Assembly: GCA_017889125.1 (NCBI GenBank)
Contig: JAGHER010000032.1
Span: 1-35,904 of the forward strand
Reading direction: 5' to 3'
DNA from: Lachnospiraceae bacterium
GTDB taxonomy: Bacteria > Bacillota > Clostridia > Lachnospirales > Lachnospiraceae
Length of the DNA stretch: 35,904 bases
Shown here in pieces: positions 34,723-35,904 of this stretch (its first letter is position 1; each line of letters begins with the position of its first letter). The notes beneath the pieces are model-generated. The model was not told the DNA's origin. It ran no database searches and saw only the letters and a list, made by a program, of their open reading frames with translations. The translations under genes and the position numbers were made by a program.

Positions 34723-34760
34723 AAAAAAGCGGAAAACCTTAATCTTCCTAGGTTTTCCGC
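34723..34760 (-). terminator. Intrinsic terminator upstream of the 34614 gene
   Basis: GCGGAAAACCT (34729-34739) with AGGTTTTCCGC (34750-34760), 11 bp, 10-nt loop; six T on the minus strand at 34723-34728. It shields the membrane-protein gene from transcription coming from the tRNA/antisense side. Confidence 0.85.
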
Positions 34761-34784
34761 CTTTATCCTTACTTGTTTTCTGGC

Positions 34785-34813
34785 TTGCCTTTTACTTTGA
34801 ACATTGATATAAT
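34785..34813 (+). promoter_or_regulatory. Promoter of the small toxin-like gene
   Basis: TTGCCT (34785-34790), 17-nt spacer, TATAAT (34808-34813). Leader of about 65 nt to the ATG at 34886. Confidence 0.8.
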
Positions 34814-34885
34814 ATCCAAAGTCAAATTACTACAAGGACGGTTATTGATTTGCCCTTCCATCAGTAAAGGAAGGGGGGATGTGCA

Positions 34886-34963
34886 ATGGATACAAATGAT
34901 GTTTTAACATTGATTTTAGTTATCTTTGCCGCTCTGACTTACATAGATTCACATAAAAAATAA
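34886..34963 (+). CDS. 25-residue hydrophobic peptide, putative type I (holin-like) toxin
   Basis: Encodes a peptide starting MDTNDVLTLILV and ending SHKK: a short polar start, one membrane helix (about 6-20) and a basic end, the pattern of small Firmicutes toxins annotated as putative holin-like toxins. A very strong SD region (AAGGAAGGGGGG, 34867-34878) precedes the ATG, but CCCTTCC (34853-34859) can pair with GGAAGGG (34869-34875) and hide it. The stop codon lies inside a 16-bp terminator stem (34955-35002), and a convergent promoter (35041-35069) would make an antisense RNA over the 3' end. This is the layout of txpA/ratA and bsrG/SR4 loci. Toxicity is inferred. Confidence 0.75.
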   Translation: MDTNDVLTLILVIFAALTYIDSHKK

Positions 34964-35002
34964 CAGTCCTCGTAGCCCGGAAAGCTAGGACTGTTATTTT
35001 TT
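34955..35002. terminator. Bidirectional terminator shared by toxin-like gene and antisense RNA
   Basis: Perfect 16-bp stem (34955-34970 with 34987-35002) around a 16-nt loop; A6 on one side and T6 on the other give a terminator on both strands. Confidence 0.9.
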
Positions 35003-35034
35003 CCTCTGGGCAATCAAGCCTTACCCTTGATTGT
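34955..35034 (-). ncRNA. Putative antisense RNA antitoxin
   Basis: Predicted from the convergent promoter at 35041-35069 and the terminator at 34955-35002: about 80 nt, with a 5' stem-loop (35011-35018 with 35026-35033, 7-nt loop) and a 3' part complementary to the toxin mRNA end. Ends are estimates. Confidence 0.6.
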
Positions 35035-35040
35035 AATTTG

Positions 35041-35069
35041 ATTATAGCATGGGTGGCTGGAAAATGCAA
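35041..35069 (-). promoter_or_regulatory. Promoter of the antisense RNA
   Basis: Minus strand TTGCAT (35064-35069), 17-nt spacer, TATAAT (35041-35046). No reading frame follows it on this strand. Confidence 0.78.
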
Positions 35070-35080
35070 TCTGTGTTACG

Positions 35081-35106
35081 AAAAAGCACTGGAAACGGTG
35101 CTTTTT
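35081..35106. terminator. Small bidirectional terminator
   Basis: AAAAAGCAC (35081-35089) with GTGCTTTTT (35098-35106), A and T runs on both sides. It lies between the tRNA cluster and the antisense promoter. Confidence 0.7.
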
Positions 35107-35134
35107 TGTTTACTTTATCTTTTTTCTGGAATAA

Positions 35135-35179
35135 CAAAAAACAGTGGAATCCCTCATTTTTACTGAGTTTTTCCGCTGT
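35135..35179 (-). terminator. Terminator of the tRNA cluster
   Basis: ACAGTGGAA (35141-35149) with TTCCGCTGT (35171-35179), inner CTCA/TGAG stem, followed on the minus strand by T residues (35135-35140). It lies 12 nt after tRNA-Lys. Confidence 0.8.
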
Positions 35180-35190
35180 CTATGACTTAC

Positions 35191-35263
35191 TGAGCGTGCC
35201 GGGATTCGAACCCGGGACAACTTGATTAAAAGTCAAGTGCTCTACCGCCTGAGCTACACGCCC
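35191..35263 (-). tRNA. tRNA-Lys (TTT)
   Basis: 73 nt. Anticodon loop CTTTTAA within a CTTGA/TCAAG stem gives TTT. Acceptor GGGCGTG/CACGCTC, discriminator A, T-loop GGTTCGAATCC. The CCA end is not encoded. Last of five tRNAs on this strand. Confidence 0.96.
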
Positions 35264-35311
35264 CGATGCTATTGTTTAATTTTCGTTGAGATGCTTTTTT
35301 ACATAAAAAAA

Positions 35312-35385
<74 letters not shown>

Positions 35386-35450
35386 ACATTCATATTAAAT
35401 TATATCCCTTCAACAACACTATTATACATCATATTGTTGAAAGAATCAAG

Positions 35451-35532
35451 TGGATGGAGGTGGATTCGAACCACCGAAGCAATTTGCAGCAGATTTACAG
35501 TCTGTCCCCTTTGGCCACTCGGGAATCCATCC
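35451..35532 (-). tRNA. tRNA-Tyr (GTA)
   Basis: 82 nt with a long variable arm. Anticodon loop CTGTAAA gives GTA. Acceptor GGATGGA/TCCATCC, discriminator A; CCA not encoded. Confidence 0.95.
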
Positions 35533-35554
35533 AAATTAATCCGTTAACACGGAA

Positions 35555-35627
35555 TGGGACCTACAGGGCTCGAACCTGTGACCCTCTGCTTGTAAGGCAG
35601 ATGCTCTCCCAGCTGAGCTAAGATCCC
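35555..35627 (-). tRNA. tRNA-Val (TAC)
   Basis: 73 nt. Anticodon loop CTTACAA in a CTGC/GCAG stem gives TAC. Acceptor GGGATCT/AGGTCCC, discriminator A; CCA not encoded. Confidence 0.96.
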
Positions 35628-35658
35628 AATGCTGTCACTATTTATTTTTGAAGAAAAA

Positions 35659-35732
35659 CGACCCGGAACGGGTTCGAACCGTCGACCTCCGCCGTGACAG
35701 GGCGGCGCTCTAACCAGCTGAGCCACCGGGCC
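35659..35732 (-). tRNA. tRNA-Asp (GTC)
   Basis: 74 nt. Anticodon loop CTGTCAC in a CCGCC/GGCGG stem gives GTC; discriminator G, as expected for Asp. Lies about 75 nt after the 23S rRNA end. Confidence 0.96.
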
Positions 35733-35807
35733 GTATCAAGGGTATGTACCCTCAAAACCACATACTGAAAATCTTTCCTTCCATCCATTCTTCCCTAATG
35801 CCTACCT

Positions 35808-35904
35808 GGATAAGCCCTCGACCGATTAGTGACAGTCAGCTCCATACATTACTGCACTTCCAGCTGTGCCCTATCTACCTCGTCGTCTTCAAGGGGTCTT
35901 ACTC
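35808..35904 (-). rRNA. 23S rRNA, 3' end (partial)
   Basis: On the minus strand the sequence runs from GAGTAAGACCCCTTGAAGAC through GACGAGGTAGATAGG to GGTCGAGGGCTTATCC, the conserved last segment of bacterial 23S rRNA. The gene continues beyond the window. The 3' end is approximate. No 5S rRNA follows before tRNA-Asp. Confidence 0.9.

Overview
This window looks like part of a chromosome from a spore-forming Clostridia bacterium, most likely Lachnospiraceae. The evidence is spore-maturation genes (spmA, spmB), a FabK-type fatty-acid operon with a fused AccD-AccA, an abrB-type regulator beside a holB-ricT-trmN6-rsmI block, and GGAGG-type ribosome binding sites throughout. Most genes are on the minus strand. 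The species cannot be named from the sequence alone.

Region 1 (1-11650): spmB lies at the left edge and its usual partner spmA about 10 kb away on the same strand. Between them are an AT-richer two-gene cassette (a DUF4869-like protein plus a P-loop ATPase), an RpiR-type regulator, a PHP-domain hydrolase, an energy-coupling-factor (ECF) transporter operon (S component, fused double ATPase, T component), a PdaA-like deacetylase, an ArsC/Spx-family protein and an LtaS-like sulfatase-fold membrane enzyme. Region 2 (11650-12120) has no gene but holds three strong hairpins in a row, probably a repeat element or structured RNA.

Region 3 (12120-22730) is one long minus-strand operon for type II fatty-acid synthesis: fabH-acpP-fabK-fabD-fabG-fabF-accB-fabZ-accC-accDA and a second FabK-like flavoprotein. 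It is driven by a near-consensus promoter whose -10 box directly abuts a perfect 19-bp palindrome of FabT type, although no fabT gene is present. accB-accC-accDA would make malonyl-CoA, fabD loads it on AcpP, fabH primes, and fabF/G/Z/K elongate.

Region 4 (22800-32540): a divergent abrB-like gene, a siroheme nitrite/sulfite reductase, rsmI, trmN6, ricT and holB (an order resembling the B. subtilis yaaO-holB-yaaT-yabB-rsmI-abrB neighbourhood), an unknown protein, a BTAD-type regulator, a YaaO-like PLP decarboxylase and a small unknown protein with a strong promoter.

Region 5 (32540-35904): a membrane-anchored extracellular protein with a repetitive Pro/Thr/Ser tail, then a 25-residue hydrophobic peptide gene arranged like a type I toxin-antitoxin locus with a convergent antisense RNA promoter, then five minus-strand tRNAs (Lys, fMet, Tyr, Val, Asp) following the 3' end of a 23S rRNA gene with no 5S between.

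The best candidates for little-described biology are the DUF4869/ATPase pair (839-2280), the type I toxin-like locus (34785-35069), and the FabT-like operator in the absence of a local fabT.
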